Of a stretch of DNA of 21,556 nt, positions 11,097-19,568 are shown in pieces. Every line of letters begins with the position of its first letter. Position 1 is the stretch's first letter. The notes below the pieces were generated by a model. The model was not told the origin of the DNA. It made no database searches and saw only the letters and a program-made list of their open reading frames with translations. Made by a program: the position numbers and the translations under genes. This DNA comes from AP-15 sp035252905 (lineage in GTDB: Bacteria > Pseudomonadota > Alphaproteobacteria > ATCC43930 > CGMCC-115725): assembly GCA_035252905.1 (NCBI GenBank), contig DATFCQ010000351.1:1-21556 (forward strand), in the 5' to 3' direction.

Positions 11097-13829
11097 ATGC
11101 GCGGTTCCCGAAGTGGGAAGACAACGGCCAGGTATCTTCTTGCCGGCGTCTCTCTGACGGTCGCCTATGCGGTCGCCGGGAAGCTCGGCCTCTTATTGGC
11201 CATCCCGCCGGGTTACGCGTCGCCGGTCTTTCCGGCGGCCGGTATCGCCGTCGCCGCCATGCTGATCGGCGGCGCCGCGACCCTGCCCTGGACATTTCTC
11301 GGTGCGTTATTGCCCAATCTCTGGGCCGGGGCCGGACAGCTCGACCGCGCGGGGCTGGCGGCGGCGGCAATCACGGCCGCCGGTTCGATGGCGCAGGGAG
11401 CCGTCGGCGGGTGGGCCTTGCGGCGGGCCGTCGGCTATCCCGCTGCTCTCGACAACGGCCGCGATCTGACGCGGTTTCTGCTGCTCTGCCCGGTCTGCTG
11501 CCTGACCGGCGCCACCCTGTCGCTGGGCGGCCTCGCCGCTCTCGGAGCCGTCGTCCCGGCCGACCTGCCGGCAAATTGGCTGACCTGGTGGGTCGGAGAC
11601 ACGATCGGCGTCCTGGTCGTCCTGCCGCTGATGATGGTCATGCTCGGCGAGCCGCGCCCGTTGTGGCGGCGCCGGGCCTTGCCGGTGGCATTGCCGATGG
11701 CGCTGTTCTTCGCGCTGTTTGTCGCGATCTTCGTCCGGGTGAGCACCTGGGAAAGCGACCAGTCATTGTTCGAATTCCGCCTCTTGTCCCAGCACATCGT
11801 CGACAAGGTCCACAGCGGCCTGAATGAACAGGAGCTGTTCCTCGACCAATTGGCCAGCTCTTTCGCCGGGCACACGCCGCTGTCGCACGCGGATTTTCAT
11901 GGTCTCGTGCAGATCCTGCTGCGTCGCTTTCCGATGATCCAGGCGGTCGAATGGGCGCCGCGCATCGCTCTATCGCAACGGCAGAGCTTTGAGGCCGCGC
12001 AGCAATCCGATCGGCCCGGCTTCGAGATATGCGAGCGCGGGAAAACCGGGCGGCTCCGGCGCGCCGGCACGCGCCCCTGGTACTACCCGGTGAGCTATGT
12101 CGAGCCGCTGCGGGGAAACACCGAGGCGGTGGGCTTCGATCTGGCTTCGGACCGGGACCGCGGCGCGGCGATCGCCATGACCGTCGCCGGTGGGGCGGCG
12201 GCGACGGCGCCGATCCGGCTGGTCCAGGAGCATGGGCAGCAGCGCGGAATGCTGCTGATGGTCGCGGTGCCCGGCGGCGCCAACGGCGCAGGCGTGGTCC
12301 TCGTCGTCCTGCGCATGGGCACCTTCATGGACGGGTTGCTGGCGCCCGCCGAGGCGACCCTCGCCGTCCGGCTGGTCGACGCCGATCGCAACGAGGTCTT
12401 GTATGACGGCTTTCCCCCCGGCAACGCCGCGGATTTCGTGCGGGTCTTCTCGTTCGGCGGGCGCCGCTATCGCGTCGAGACGGTGCCGACCCCGGCCTAT
12501 CTTGCGCGCCAGCATCGCTGGCAAAGCTGGTCGGTCCTCGTCGTCGGCGTCTGCAGCACCGGCCTGCTCGGCGCGCTGCTGATGCTCGCGACCGGCTATA
12601 CGCGCCGCATCGAAATCACCGTCGAAGAGCGGACCCGCGACCTCCAGAAGGTCAACCGGCAGCTTCAGACCGAGATGCGGGAACGCCAGCAGGCCGAGGC
12701 GGCATTGCGCCAGGCGCAAAAGCTTGAAGCCATGGGTCATCTGACCGGCGGCATTGCGCATGATTTCAACAATCTGCTGACCGTGGTCATGGGCAACGCC
12801 ACATTGTTGCACGACCGTGCGGCGGATGAGCCGGCGCGACGGCGCGCCGCGGCCATTCTCGCCATCGTCGAGCGCGGCGAGCGCCTGATCCGGCAATTGC
12901 TCGCCTTCTCCCGGCGCCGCACGTTGCGGCCCGAGCCGGTCGCCCTGCAGGGCCGCGTCAACGAGATCGCGGAATGGCTCGCCCGCTCCTTGCGCGAGGA
13001 CATCGAGGTGACGATCGACGTGCCGGAAGAATTATGGCCGGTGTCGGTCGATCCCGGCGAATTCGAACTGGCGCTGCTCAACATCGCGGTCAATGCGCGC
13101 GACGCAATGCCGAACGGGGGCGCCTTCCGGCTTGAGGCGCGCAACATCCGCTGCGGCGGCGGGGCGGCGAGCGGCGGCCTCGTCGGCGAATTTGTCGCGC
13201 TCACCTTGTCCGATACCGGAACCGGCATGCCGGCCGAAGTGATGGCGCACGCCTTCGATCCCTATTTCACGACCAAGGAGACTGGCCTGGGCTCGGGGCT
13301 CGGTCTGTCGCAGGTCTACGGCTTTGCTAGCCAGAGCGGGGGCACTGCGATGATCGCCAGCAGGCTGGGCCGGGGGACCGCGGTTACATTGCTTCTGCCG
13401 CGCGCCGCCGGCGCCCCGACCCTCTCCACCGCAGCCCCGGAAGATCCGCTGTCCGCCCCCGCCTCGGCCCGCATCCTTGTGGTCGAGGACGATCGGGAGG
13501 TCGCTGAAGCGACCCGGGAATTGCTGCGCGACATGGGCTTTGCGACGCATTGGGCGCGCAATGGCGAGGAGGCCCTGGCTCACCTCAAAGCCGGCCCGCC
13601 GGTCGACCTCGTCCTGTCGGATGTGGTGATGCCCGGCGGGGTGAGCGGTCTCGACCTGGCCCGGACCTTGCGGGAGCGGCGCCCGGGTCTCCCGGTCGTC
13701 TTGGGCACGGGCTACAGCCGGTACGCCGCGCAGGTCGTGGAGGAGGGCTTCGCCTTGATCGAGAAGCCCTATCGCCGCGCCGCGTTGGCCGCCTCATTGC
13801 GCGCGGCGCTCGAACGCGCGCGGTCCTGA
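11097..13829 (+). CDS. Hybrid sensor histidine kinase (MASE1-CHASE-HisKA-HATPase-REC)
   Basis: A 910-residue inner-membrane hybrid kinase. Residues 1-215 are a multi-span MASE1-like sensor (LLLAIPPGYASPVFPAAGIA, then LPWTFLGALLPNLW). Residues about 225-410 look like an extracytoplasmic CHASE domain (FPMIQAVEWAPRI, PVSYVEPLRGN, GFDLASD). A membrane span follows near 478-502, then a coiled coil near 505-545. The HisKA box GHLTGGIAHDFNNLL has the phospho-acceptor His at 555. The ATPase has NAVNARDAMP-like IAVNARDAMPNGG, DTGTGMP and GSGLGLSQVYGF. The REC domain (about 785-905) has Asp842 in LVLSDVVMPGG and the Lys in IEKPY. All catalytic residues appear intact. The signal is unknown and no separate regulator gene is adjacent. 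ATG 11097 lacks a clear ribosome site. The stop lies 2 nt from the convergent mutS stop. Confidence 0.92.
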   Translation: MRGSRSGKTTARYLLAGVSLTVAYAVAGKLGLLLAIPPGYASPVFPAAGIAVAAMLIGGAATLPWTFLGALLPNLWAGAGQLDRAGLAAAAITAAGSMAQGAVGGWALRRAVGYPAALDNGRDLTRFLLLCPVCCLTGATLSLGGLAALGAVVPADLPANWLTWWVGDTIGVLVVLPLMMVMLGEPRPLWRRRALPVALPMALFFALFVAIFVRVSTWESDQSLFEFRLLSQHIVDKVHSGLNEQELFLDQLASSFAGHTPLSHADFHGLVQILLRRFPMIQAVEWAPRIALSQRQSFEAAQQSDRPGFEICERGKTGRLRRAGTRPWYYPVSYVEPLRGNTEAVGFDLASDRDRGAAIAMTVAGGAAATAPIRLVQEHGQQRGMLLMVAVPGGANGAGVVLVVLRMGTFMDGLLAPAEATLAVRLVDADRNEVLYDGFPPGNAADFVRVFSFGGRRYRVETVPTPAYLARQHRWQSWSVLVVGVCSTGLLGALLMLATGYTRRIEITVEERTRDLQKVNRQLQTEMRERQQAEAALRQAQKLEAMGHLTGGIAHDFNNLLTVVMGNATLLHDRAADEPARRRAAAILAIVERGERLIRQLLAFSRRRTLRPEPVALQGRVNEIAEWLARSLREDIEVTIDVPEELWPVSVDPGEFELALLNIAVNARDAMPNGGAFRLEARNIRCGGGAASGGLVGEFVALTLSDTGTGMPAEVMAHAFDPYFTTKETGLGSGLGLSQVYGFASQSGGTAMIASRLGRGTAVTLLLPRAAGAPTLSTAAPEDPLSAPASARILVVEDDREVAEATRELLRDMGFATHWARNGEEALAHLKAGPPVDLVLSDVVMPGGVSGLDLARTLRERRPGLPVVLGTGYSRYAAQVVEEGFALIEKPYRRAALAASLRAALERARS

Positions 13830-13831
13830 TC

Positions 13832-16552
13832 CTATTCCGCAACCAGCGCCTTCAGGCGATAGACAAGGTCGAGCGCCTCGCGCGGGCTCAATTCGTCGGG
13901 GCGGATCTCGCGCAAGAGCGCCTCGGCCGCGGATTCGGGAGGGGGCGGCGCGGCGGGTCGGCGGGCGGCCCGGAACAATGGCAGATCGTCGGCGAGGCGG
14001 GCGAGCGCCTCGCTTTTGTCGCCCGTTTCGATGATCGCCAGGATCTCCTCGGCGCGCGCCGTCACCGCCGACGGCAGTCCGGCGAGCTTGGCGACATGGA
14101 TGCCGTAGGAGCGGTCGGCGGCGCCCGCGGCGACCTCGTGCAGAAACACGACCTCGCCCTTCCACTCCTTGACCCGCATCGTATGGCAGGCGAGCGCCGG
14201 GAGCTTCGCCGCGAGCGCGGTCAATTCGTGGTAATGGGTGGCGAACAGGGTGCGGCAGCGGTTGACCTCGTGCAGGTGCTCGATCGTCGCCCAGGCGATC
14301 GACAACCCGTCAAAGGTTGCCGTGCCGCGGCCGATCTCGTCGAGGATGACAAGGGAATTGGGTCCGGCCTGGTTCAGGATCGCCGCGGTCTCGACCATCT
14401 CGACCATGAAGGTCGAGCGGCCGCGGGCGAGGTCGTCGGCCGCGCCGACCCGGCTGTAGAGCCGATCGACAACGCCGATCCGCGCCCTGCGCGCGGGCAC
14501 GTAGGAGCCCATCTGGGCGAGCACCGCAATAAGCGCGTTCTGCCGCAGAAAGGTGCTCTTGCCGGCCATGTTGGGGCCGGTGACGAGCCAGATCCGCGCG
14601 CCCTCGGGGTCCCCGCGCGAGCTGCGCTCGTGCGGGGTGGGGTCGAGAATACAGTCGTTGGCGACAAAGGCGCCTCCTGAGCCCTGAGCTTGTCGAAGGG
14701 TCGACAGGCCGGCGAGCGCCGCCTCGACGGCCGGGTGGCGCCCGCCGCGGATCTCGAAATGGGTGCTGTCCTCGACGACCGGCCGCACCCAGTCCTCCTC
14801 CGCCGCGCGTTCAGCGAGGGCGGCGGCGACGTCGATCGCGGCGAGCGCCCGCGCCGCCGCGGCGATCTCGGGGCGGCGGGTCACGACCTCGTTGACGAGG
14901 TCGGCATAAAGCGCGAGTTCGAGCGCGAGGGCGCGTTCGGCGGCGCTGGCGATCCGGCTCTCCAACTCGGAGAGTTCGGCCGTCGCGTAGCGCTGCGCTC
15001 CGGCCATCGTCTGGCGGTGGATGAAATGCGGTCCGAGCCGCTTCGCCTCGCGCGCGGCGACCTCGACAAAATAGCCGATGACGTTGTTGTGGCGGATCCT
15101 GAGGGCGCCAATGCCGGTCTCGGCGGCGTAGCGCGCCTGCAGGGAGGCGACCAGCCGGCGGCTCTCGTCGCGCAATTCCCGCAATTGGTCGAGCTCCTGC
15201 GAATATCCCGCCGCGATGAACCCGCCGTCGCGGGCGAACAGCGGCAGGTCGGCGGCGAGCGCGCGGGCGAGCCGGCCGACAAACGCGCCGTGCTCGCCGA
15301 GGTCGCGCGCGGCGTCGGCGAGATGCGCGGGCAGGGGAACGAGGCCCGGCTCCGCCAACATCTCCCTGAGCGCGGCGGTCTCGCCGAGCGCCGCTGCCAG
15401 CGCCGCGAGGTCGCGCGGCCCGCCGCGCCCGAGGCACAGCCGCGTCAAGGCCCGTTCGAGATCCGGGCAGCGGCGCAAGGATTGCCGCACCGCCTCGCGC
15501 AACCCGGCGCGCTCGACAAAGAACTGCACCGCGTCGAGGCGGCGGGCAATGTCCGCCGTCCCGGTCAGCGGCGCGGCGAGATGGTCCGCCAAAAGCCGCG
15601 CCCCCGCTGCGGTCGCGGTGCGGTCGATCGTCGCCAACAGGCTGCCCCTGCGCTCGCCGGAAAGGGTGGTCATGAGTTCGAGATTGCGCCGGGTCGCGGC
15701 GTCGATCTGCATGACCGAGCCGGGCAAGAGGCGGCGCGGCGGTTCGAGATGGAGCGCCTCTCCCTTCTGGGTCAGCACGAGATACTCGACCAGCGCTCCC
15801 GCCGCGGCCAGTTCGGCGCGGCCGAAATCGCCAAAGCCGTCGAGCGCGCCGACCCGGTAGAAGGCTTCGAGACGGCGGCGTCCGGCCTCGCTGTCGAAGC
15901 GCGGGTTCGGCAATGGGGTCAGGGCGGATTTCCATTCGGCCCACAATTCGAACCAGGCCGGCCGCGCGAGCAGCCGTTCGGGCAACAGGATCTCGCCCGG
16001 CTGCAGGCGGGCGAGATCGCCGGCGAGCCCGCCTTCGCTGGTCGGGGCGAGGGCAAAGGCGCCGGTCGACAGGTCGAGCCAGGCGAGGCCCAAGCCGCCC
16101 CCCGCCTCGGCGAGGCCGGCGAGGTAATTGTGCCGGCGCGCTTCGAGAAGCCCGTCCTCGGTCACGGTGCCGGCGGTGACGACGCGCACGACCGCGCGCT
16201 TCAGCGGGCCCCTGGCGCCGCGCCGCCGCGCTTCCGCCGGATCTTCCATCTGCTCGCAGATCGCGACCTTGAAGCCGGCGCGGATCAGCCGGGCGAGATA
16301 CGCCTCGGCCGTATGCGCCGGAACCCCGCACATCGGAATGTCGGCGCCGTCATGCCGGCCGCGTCGGGTCAGGGCGATATCGAGCGCCTGGGAAGCGGCA
16401 ACCGCATCGTCAAAGAACAATTCAAAGAAATCCCCCATCCGGAAAAACAATAGGCAGCCGGGATGCGCCTGTTTGATCTCGTGGTACTGCGCCATCACCG
16501 GCGAGGCGGGCGGCGGAGGGCTGTCGGGTTCGGAAGGGAGCGGTCGGGACAT
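13832..16552 (-). CDS. mutS: DNA mismatch repair protein MutS
   Basis: A 906-residue cytoplasmic mismatch-recognition ATPase. The N-terminal mismatch-binding domain has LLFFRMGDFFELFFDDA, with the Phe-x-Glu wedge as F-F-E. The lever/clamp region includes GALRIRHNNVIGYFVEV. Walker A is TGPNMAGKST with Lys665, and Walker B is SLVILDEIGRGTATFDG (the usual GTSTFDG here has Ala). The C-terminal end matches alphaproteobacterial MutS. ATG 16552 is preferred although no good ribosome site is seen: the frame extends to 16603, but those residues come from the repeat at 16578-16702. Two repeat-derived insertions precede Walker A: STLRQAQGSGGA near residues 615-627 and PTPHERSSRGDPE at 638-650. Both fall in loops outside the core motifs, so the protein may still work. 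Confidence 0.96.
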   Translation of the reverse strand: MSRPLPSEPDSPPPPASPVMAQYHEIKQAHPGCLLFFRMGDFFELFFDDAVAASQALDIALTRRGRHDGADIPMCGVPAHTAEAYLARLIRAGFKVAICEQMEDPAEARRRGARGPLKRAVVRVVTAGTVTEDGLLEARRHNYLAGLAEAGGGLGLAWLDLSTGAFALAPTSEGGLAGDLARLQPGEILLPERLLARPAWFELWAEWKSALTPLPNPRFDSEAGRRRLEAFYRVGALDGFGDFGRAELAAAGALVEYLVLTQKGEALHLEPPRRLLPGSVMQIDAATRRNLELMTTLSGERRGSLLATIDRTATAAGARLLADHLAAPLTGTADIARRLDAVQFFVERAGLREAVRQSLRRCPDLERALTRLCLGRGGPRDLAALAAALGETAALREMLAEPGLVPLPAHLADAARDLGEHGAFVGRLARALAADLPLFARDGGFIAAGYSQELDQLRELRDESRRLVASLQARYAAETGIGALRIRHNNVIGYFVEVAAREAKRLGPHFIHRQTMAGAQRYATAELSELESRIASAAERALALELALYADLVNEVVTRRPEIAAAARALAAIDVAAALAERAAEEDWVRPVVEDSTHFEIRGGRHPAVEAALAGLSTLRQAQGSGGAFVANDCILDPTPHERSSRGDPEGARIWLVTGPNMAGKSTFLRQNALIAVLAQMGSYVPARRARIGVVDRLYSRVGAADDLARGRSTFMVEMVETAAILNQAGPNSLVILDEIGRGTATFDGLSIAWATIEHLHEVNRCRTLFATHYHELTALAAKLPALACHTMRVKEWKGEVVFLHEVAAGAADRSYGIHVAKLAGLPSAVTARAEEILAIIETGDKSEALARLADDLPLFRAARRPAAPPPPESAAEALLREIRPDELSPREALDLVYRLKALVAE
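14603..14641 (-). repeat. Coding palindromic element, copy 2 (in mutS)
   Basis: 39 nt encoding PTPHERSSRGDPE in the mutS frame. Stems 14611-14622 and 14626-14637 pair at 11 of 12 positions. It shares CGCGCGGGGACCCCGA with the copy in the sugar dehydratase gene. Confidence 0.75.
14683..14700. repeat. Short dispersed repeat inside mutS (CTGAGCTTGTCGAAGG type)
   Basis: CCTGAGCTTGTCGAAGGG matches CCTGAGCCTGTCGAAGGG at 10755-10772, in the intergenic repeat region, at 17 of 18 positions. Read in mutS it gives TLRQAQG. CTGAG-TTGTCGAAGG sequences are, from memory, common dispersed repeats in several environmental bacterial genomes. Confidence 0.7.
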
Positions 16553-16577
16553 CGAAGATTGGAAAATTTTCCTGTTG

Positions 16578-16702
16578 CTGTCCCGGCGCAAGCCGGGACC
16601 CATCCATCCGCCGTCTCGGACTTTTCAGGCAGTGGCGATGCTATATCACCAATGATCGCCTCGTACCGCGGAGAGATGGATCCCGGCTTTCGCCGGGATG
16701 AC
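16578..16702. repeat. Composite inverted-repeat element upstream of mutS
   Basis: The left arm contains TCCCGGCGCAAGCCGGGA (a hairpin) and CCCATCCATC. The right arm contains GATGGATCCCGG and CCCGGCTTTCGCCGGG. The arms are inverted copies about 70 nt apart. The plan matches 2324-2448, with different sequence in the inner arms. It fills most of the gap between mutS and the divergent amidohydrolase gene and may lie in the mutS leader. Confidence 0.7.
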
Positions 16703-16834
16703 CGAGTATAGCTGGAGAGCCATGCGGGCGGGGCGGGCCGCGCCCGCGGATTCGCCGGGCGCGGCCCGCGGACGCGCATGCTACGCTTCCGCCGAGAGTT
16801 CCCAGCCCGCAGCCGACAAGAGGAAAGGTGAGCC

Positions 16835-18538
16835 ATGACCTACGATCTGTTGATCAAGAACGGCCGCATCGTCGACGGCTCGGGCATGCCGTCCTTCCGC
16901 GGCGATGTCGCCGTCAAGGACGGCCGTATCGTCGAACTGGGCAGGCTCTCCGGCCCGGCCGAGCGGGTCATCGACGCCGGGGGGCAGGTCGTGGCTCCGG
17001 GCTTTATCGACAATCATTGCCATTACGACGCCCAGGTCACCTGGGACCCGCTGTGCTCCTACTCCTGCGACCACGGCGCCACCACCGTGATCTTCGGCAA
17101 TTGCTCTTTGGCCCTGGCGCCGGTGCGCCGCGGCGGCGAGAAGCGGCTTGCCGAATTCCTCTCCTATGTCGAAGCGATCCCGATGGAGGTTTTGAACACG
17201 ATCGAGTTCGACTGGGAGACGGTTCCGCAATACATGGACCGGCTCGGCGGACGCCTCGGGGTCAATGTCGGCAATCTGATCGGCCATTCGGCGGTGCGCT
17301 ATTACGTGATGGGCGACGAGTGCCAGAAGCGCACCGCCACCGACGACGAGATCGAAACGATGCGCCAAATCGTGCGCGACGGCTTGCAGGCCGGCGCGCT
17401 CGGCCTGTCGGTGTCGCGCAACCAGGGCCATTACGACCCGCAGGGCGTGCACATCCCGGCCCTGTGGGCCGACGAGAAGGAAATCTTCGCATTGGGCGAC
17501 GTCTTGCGCGAACTCGGCACCGGCACGATCCAGTCGGGCGGCGGCAACGGCGCCGAGATGAAGGACGGGCTGATGAGCCGGCTCTCCGAGGCGACCGGCC
17601 GCATCGTCGTCTACAACAATCTGAGCCAGTCGATGCGCCGGCCGGATCAATGGCAGAAGCAGATGGCGCAGGTCGACACGACGACCGCCAAGGGCATCCG
17701 CGCCTTCCCGATGTGCACGCCGAACCGCATCACCGATTTCTTCACGATGAAGAATTGCCAGGAGTTCCGCGGCCTGCCGACCTGGCATCCGATCTTGTTG
17801 GCGTCGGATCAGGAGAAACTGCGCGCCTACAGCGATCCGGCGATCCGCAAGAAGCTCCACGAAGAGGCGGTCGAGTTCAAGGTTGACACGCCGCCGCCGG
17901 GCATCTGCCGCACCTGGTGGGACTACATGGTCCTGCAGCGCGCGGTTCTGCCGAAGAATAAGGTCTTCGAGGGCAAGACCCTCGGCCAGATCGCAGGGAT
18001 GCAGGGCAAGGGCATCATCGACGCCTTCCTCGACCTCGCGGTCGAGGAAGAGCTCGACAGCGAATGGCTGCACGGCGAGATCAATGTCGATGACGCGGCG
18101 GTCGCACGAATTCTGACCTATCCGAACGCCGTGATCGGATTGTCTGACGGCGGCGCGCACGTCCAGTTCCAGGCCGGCTTCGGGTTTTCGACGCGGCTCC
18201 TCGCCGAATGGGTGCGCGAAAAGCAGGCGATGAGCCTCGAACAGGCGGTGCGGCGGCTGACCTTCGATTCGGCCTCGACCTTTGGTCTCTATGATCGCGG
18301 TCTGTTGCGGCCCGGCATGGCGGCCGACATCGTGATCTTCGATCCCGACACGGTGCGCCCGCTGCCGACCGACATCGTGCGCGACTTCCCGGCCGGCGCC
18401 TCACGCATGCGCGAACGGGCGGCCGGCATCATGGCGACGATCGTCAACGGCGCGGTCCTGCTTGAAGACGGCAAGCACACCGGCGCCCTGCCCGGCCGCG
18501 TATTGCGCAACACCTGGCATCAGGCAAACCGCGCCTGA
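16835..18538 (+). CDS. Amidohydrolase family protein, N-acyl-D-amino-acid deacylase-like
   Basis: A 567-residue metal-dependent hydrolase fold. It has the N-terminal beta-sandwich (MTYDLLIKNGRIVDGSGMP), the first metal motif APGFIDNHCHYDAQVTWDP with H61 and H63, the bridging-Cys segment TTVIFGNCSLALAP with C90, GHSAVR with H151, and the catalytic Asp438 in VIGLSDGGAH. The sandwich returns at the end (LLRPGMAADIVIFDPDTV). D-aminoacylases usually have two further His ligands in 'yxxHxR' and 'ixHHK' segments. Here the matching places read GTIQSGGGNG and IVVYNNLSQSM, with no His. Activity may therefore be mononuclear or altered. ATG 16835 follows AAAGGTGAG. The usual role is to release D-amino acids from N-acyl forms; the substrate here is unknown. 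It might feed the DadA-like enzyme of this window. Confidence 0.85.
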   Translation: MTYDLLIKNGRIVDGSGMPSFRGDVAVKDGRIVELGRLSGPAERVIDAGGQVVAPGFIDNHCHYDAQVTWDPLCSYSCDHGATTVIFGNCSLALAPVRRGGEKRLAEFLSYVEAIPMEVLNTIEFDWETVPQYMDRLGGRLGVNVGNLIGHSAVRYYVMGDECQKRTATDDEIETMRQIVRDGLQAGALGLSVSRNQGHYDPQGVHIPALWADEKEIFALGDVLRELGTGTIQSGGGNGAEMKDGLMSRLSEATGRIVVYNNLSQSMRRPDQWQKQMAQVDTTTAKGIRAFPMCTPNRITDFFTMKNCQEFRGLPTWHPILLASDQEKLRAYSDPAIRKKLHEEAVEFKVDTPPPGICRTWWDYMVLQRAVLPKNKVFEGKTLGQIAGMQGKGIIDAFLDLAVEEELDSEWLHGEINVDDAAVARILTYPNAVIGLSDGGAHVQFQAGFGFSTRLLAEWVREKQAMSLEQAVRRLTFDSASTFGLYDRGLLRPGMAADIVIFDPDTVRPLPTDIVRDFPAGASRMRERAAGIMATIVNGAVLLEDGKHTGALPGRVLRNTWHQANRA

Positions 18539-18546
18539 ACGAAATT

Positions 18547-18620
18547 GCCCCTCACCCCGGCCCTCTCTCCGCGCGCGGAGAGAGGGAGAGACCCGCGCAA
18601 AGCGCGGGAGGGTGAGGGGC
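18547..18620. repeat. Nested palindrome with three stems
   Basis: The outer arms GCCCCTCACCC (18547-18557) and GGGTGAGGGGC (18610-18620) are perfect complements. Within them lie a perfect 26-nt palindrome at 18561-18586 (half-site CCCTCTCTCCGCG) and a hairpin CCCGCGC/GCGCGGG at 18592-18608. It sits 8 nt after the amidohydrolase stop, so it could act as a Rho-independent-like end structure or protect the mRNA 3' end; there is no T-run. Confidence 0.8.
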
Positions 18621-18727
18621 AGAGGCCGCACGGCCGGAAGCGGCAGATGAAACCGCGCCGCCTCCTTTCGCCGGCGGGCCGGCTGCGTTAGACTCGGTGC
18701 GGCCTTGCAGCCAAGGGGAGGCTTGCC

Positions 18728-19531
18728 GTGCCGAATTTTCGCGCCGCGCCCGATCTCGACATGCACTACCGGGTCGACGACTTCACCGACCCGTGGCGTA
18801 CGCCGGAGACGGTCTTTCTGTTGCACGGCAACGCCGAAAGCGGGGAGGCCTGGTACGGCTGGGTCCCCTCTCTCGCGCGCCATTACCGTGTCGTGCGGCC
18901 GGACATGCGCGGCTTTGGCGCCTCGACTCCGATGCCGGCCGACTTCCCGTGGACGCTTGATGGTCTGATCGACGACTTTCTGAGCCTCGCGGACCATCTC
19001 GGCGTCGACCGCTTTCATCTGGTCGGCGCCAAGATCGGCGGCACGATCGCGCGCGCCCTTGCGGCGCGCCGGCCGGAGCGCGTCTCAACCCTGACCGTCG
19101 TCGGCACCCCGCCGCCGTTTCGCCACGGCGCCGCCGAGCGCGCCCCCGCTTTGGCCGAGGAATTCCGCACAAAGGGCGTCGAGCCCTGGGCGCGGCGCAC
19201 GATGGGCGGGCGCCTCGGCAGCGCCTTCCCGCCGGACGGGGTCGAATGGTGGATCGGGCTGATGGCCCGCACCGCCGCCTCGACCCAGATCGGCTTTATG
19301 GGCACGATCGCCTGCGCCGACATCCGCGCCGACCTGCCGCGGATCCGCTGCCCGACTCTCGTTATCACGACCGAGAACAGCGGCCTCGCCTCGGTCGAGG
19401 AGACGCGTGCCTGGCAGCAGCAGATCGCCCGTTCGACCTTGCTCGTATGGCCTGGCGATTCCTATCACGTTGCCGCCAGCCATGCCGAGCGCTGCGCCGC
19501 CGCGACGCTCGACTTCATCGCCCGCCGATGA
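18728..19531 (+). CDS. Alpha/beta hydrolase fold protein with Lys at the nucleophile position
   Basis: A 267-residue protein with standard fold landmarks: oxyanion segment VFLLHGNAESGEAWYGW, then RVVRPDMRGFGAST, the nucleophile elbow FHLVGAKIGGTIARALA, and a late strand with CPTLVITTEN. The final His247 is in WPGDSYHVAASH. In active hydrolases the elbow reads G-x-S-x-G; here the centre is Lys102 (G-A-K-I-G-G). Either the protein uses other chemistry or it is a non-catalytic binding member. Similar GAKLGG elbows occur, from memory, in some other proteobacterial members, so this is probably not a sequencing error. GTG 18728 follows AAGGGGAGG, a strong ribosome site. The dehydratase gene begins 37 nt downstream. 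Confidence 0.88.
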   Translation: MPNFRAAPDLDMHYRVDDFTDPWRTPETVFLLHGNAESGEAWYGWVPSLARHYRVVRPDMRGFGASTPMPADFPWTLDGLIDDFLSLADHLGVDRFHLVGAKIGGTIARALAARRPERVSTLTVVGTPPPFRHGAAERAPALAEEFRTKGVEPWARRTMGGRLGSAFPPDGVEWWIGLMARTAASTQIGFMGTIACADIRADLPRIRCPTLVITTENSGLASVEETRAWQQQIARSTLLVWPGDSYHVAASHAERCAAATLDFIARR

Positions 19532-19568
19532 TCGGCCTTCCGGCCATCCCGAAAAGGTCGGAGGCAAG

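Noticed and set aside
14690..16453. Long plus-strand open frame (587 codons) opposite mutS
   Set aside because: It is the antisense shadow of a strongly conserved gene in GC-rich DNA; composition is Arg/Gly/Ala-rich with no domain.
16553..16603. Longer N-terminus for MutS
   Set aside because: The added codons lie in or next to the repeat at 16578-16702 and do not resemble MutS.
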